Positions 30,006 through 31,487 of a DNA stretch of 31,487 bases are shown here, piece after piece. Under the pieces are notes generated by a model, which was not told where the DNA came from, did not search any database, and saw only the letters and a list, made by a program, of their open reading frames with translations. Position 1 is the stretch's first letter; every line of letters starts with the position of its first letter. This DNA comes from a virus. The position numbers were made by a program, and so were the translations under genes. Location of the stretch: positions 1-31,487 of IMG/VR virus record IMGVR_UViG_3300030430_001660. One strand, given 5' to 3'.

Positions 30006-31487
30006 TAGGTGTATGCAGCAGAGTTAGTTAGATATACATTCGTGCCATCAGAGAAGTAAGATATTAAGTACGTGCCCGCAGTAGATACAGTTGCAAGTAA
30101 ATTTGCGTCTACTTTTGAATTTGTGTGTGCCGATACAGTATGGCCACCTGAGTTTACCAACAGTATGTTTCCTGATTGTGAGATTATGTTTGTAAAGGTA
30201 AGAGTAAAGTTGCCTGATGGGGTGCACTTAAAATTGTTTCCCGCAGTCATATCAAAAGAACCGTCATTATCTGTAATCATAGTCCCTACTGCATTACCCG
30301 AAACCGTCACCGTAGCCGTTGCGGTTGTAGTTCCTATTGCAAAACCCGCACTTGTAAATCTTGCTTTTTCTACACCGTTTGAACCAAGGGTCAATGCACG
30401 GTCGCCATGGTCGTAAACTAGAAATCCGTCATACCTTGCCGCACCACTGTCACTATCAGCAAAATAAATTGCACCGTTAGTAGTTCCCGCAAGTGTTAAT
30501 AATGATTTTGCTTCGGAAACATCGCCAATTTGTACTGCTGTATTTTCACTTGCAACAGTATTAACAGCACTTGTACCGATACCAACATTATGATTGAAGA
30601 AAGCCGCACCCGCATCTGACATATCAAGGGTAAGGGCAGTTATTGTTGAACCATCATCAATACCTTTAAATTTAAAGTCTTCATTACCTGTATTAAGAGA
30701 GAAATCTATACTGCTTGATTCGTGCTTGATTTCCATTACAGTAGTTCCACCTTCTGCAATCTTAATATCATCGCCATCTGCATCAAGAATAATATCTCCA
30801 GAGGCGTCTAGTGTTATATCGCCTGAACTATTTGAAATGGTTGAGCCATCAATACCTATATTATCTACCGTAAGAGCTGTTAGAGTACCTAAACTTGTAA
30901 CATTTGTTTGTGCTGCTGTTGAAAGCGTACCAGCAAGTTCACCACTAGAACCATAAATAACAGCTTTACTATTAACTACTGTGTTTGCCGTTGAGCCATC
31001 TAAAAGATTTATCTCTGCGGTTGTTGAAGTTACACCGTCAAGAATATTTAATTCAGCTGTAGTTGAAGTTACACCATCAAGAATATTTAATTCATTTGCA
31101 GTAGATGTTACGCCGTCAAGAATATTTAACTCGGCTGTTGTAGAGGTAACACCATCTAATATATTTATCTCTGCGGCAGTTGAAGTAATTGCTGTGCTAC
31201 CTATGACTATACTGTCAAAAGTCCCTGAAGTTCCGGTAACGGCTGCGGTAAAGGCACTAAACGACTTGATATCGCTTAGCATTGCGGCGTTGTTTCGAAG
31301 TTCTACATCTACTCCGTTAGCAAAGGTTCTAGCACTTGTGCCGTCTTGAGCACGAACTACGGTCCAAGTTTCACTGGACACATTAGTTATTTTAACTATT
31401 TCTTTGTTACTGCCGTCATCAATCGTAGCGTAGAAGTATTCACTTCCACTCAAACTTGGGAAGGAGCTACTACTAGTTACCGTTATA
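30005..31487 (-). CDS. Tail fibre shaft protein with 13-residue repeats (partial)
   Basis: The frame stays open to the right edge, so the true start lies outside; an apparent TTG start at 31453 is not needed because 11 more codons precede it. About 494 residues are visible. Near the visible N-terminus are YATIDDGSNKEIVKITNV and a 13-residue repeat (ELNILDGVTSTTA) present about five times, then long Ser/Thr/Gly/Asp-rich beta-helix-like sequence with GDI-LD repeats and a tail like GNFTLTFTNIISQSGNILL. It is probably a trimeric fibre shaft. Its stop overlaps the LamG gene start by one base. Confidence 0.82.
   Translation of the reverse strand, partial: ITVTSSSSFPSLSGSEYFYATIDDGSNKEIVKITNVSSETWTVVRAQDGTSARTFANGVDVELRNNAAMLSDIKSFSAFTAAVTGTSGTFDSIVIGSTAITSTAAEINILDGVTSTTAELNILDGVTSTANELNILDGVTSTTAELNILDGVTSTTAEINLLDGSTANTVVNSKAVIYGSSGELAGTLSTAAQTNVTSLGTLTALTVDNIGIDGSTISNSSGDITLDASGDIILDADGDDIKIAEGGTTVMEIKHESSSIDFSLNTGNEDFKFKGIDDGSTITALTLDMSDAGAAFFNHNVGIGTSAVNTVASENTAVQIGDVSEAKSLLTLAGTTNGAIYFADSDSGAARYDGFLVYDHGDRALTLGSNGVEKARFTSAGFAIGTTTATATVTVSGNAVGTMITDNDGSFDMTAGNNFKCTPSGNFTLTFTNIISQSGNILLVNSGGHTVSAHTNSKVDANLLATVSTAGTYLISYFSDGTNVYLTNSAAYT
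30998..31192 (-). repeat. 39-bp repeat coding ELNILDGVTSTTA
   Basis: Five consecutive 39-bp units, each 13 codons, of the form (E)(L/I)N(I/L)LDG(V/S)T(S)TTA. Copies differ at several bases, mostly in synonymous positions. Such units mark a regular fibre shaft and are common sites of length change by recombination between copies. Confidence 0.85.

Noticed and set aside
30998-31192. CRISPR-like array
   Set aside because: The 39-bp units are contiguous, without unique spacers, and keep a reading frame, so they are coding repeats.
30981-31349. Open frame of 122 residues on the + strand with repeated Val-Glu-Val-Thr-Pro-Ser
   Set aside because: It is the antisense of the fibre's 13-residue repeats, with no ribosome site or independent support.

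Overview
The window is part of a tailed double-stranded DNA phage genome (Caudoviricetes), most likely marine. This is judged from its protein types: a family A DNA polymerase beside an archaeo-eukaryotic-type primase/SF3 helicase, a MoxR/VWA pair, a GTA-type 3TM holin, and LamG-like and other tail fibre proteins of the kind common in marine viromes. Base composition looks A+T-rich (not computed). A marine alphaproteobacterial host is plausible from the holin type and general style, but this is inference. No integrase, terminase, portal or major capsid gene lies in the window, so both ends of the genome are missing.

Layout. (1) 1-360: the tail end of an unidentified gene, then a small membrane protein ending like the C-terminal tip of SSB, closed by a strong terminator. 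(2) 361-886: half a kilobase without a convincing gene, filled with GGAACC/GGTTCC motifs and dyads, a candidate replication origin or operator array. (3) 887-6312, + strand: tightly packed early genes, including four small ones (three with membrane segments), a MoxR-like AAA+ ATPase with a metallopeptidase-like/VWA partner, and two related proteins of unknown function around that partner. (4) 6313-6480: a structured, GGA-rich, terminator-ended stretch, a candidate noncoding RNA. (5) 6484-6891: one structural-type gene on the - strand with its own promoter, in a back-to-back promoter region. (6) 6987-17095, + strand: the replication and nucleotide/nuclease module: DNA polymerase, CsrA, primase-helicase, Cas4/RecB-like nuclease, SNF2-like helicase, VRR-type nuclease, SNase and a DUF3310 protein. 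(7) 17157-31487, - strand: the late module, read right to left: tail fibres, lysozyme, tail proteins, holin, two secreted proteins, a membrane coiled-coil protein and an HNH-like protein. The two modules converge at about 17100 on a bidirectional hairpin.

How the parts may work together. The polymerase carries Leu at the position of E. coli Phe762, a state linked in virioplankton studies to slower or temperate replication. The most interesting possibility is a self-contained Csr circuit. The phage encodes a CsrA homologue (9947-10192) inside the replication operon. The predicted leader of that operon (about 6940-6986) has a hairpin with AGGAG in its loop, placed 22 nt before a GGA-containing Shine-Dalgarno, the classic two-site arrangement for CsrA repression. 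Just upstream sits the candidate RNA at 6313-6480, with five GGA motifs, one in an identical AGGAG pentaloop, and a strong terminator, the architecture of CsrB/RsmZ-type sponge RNAs. This reading is inference but testable.
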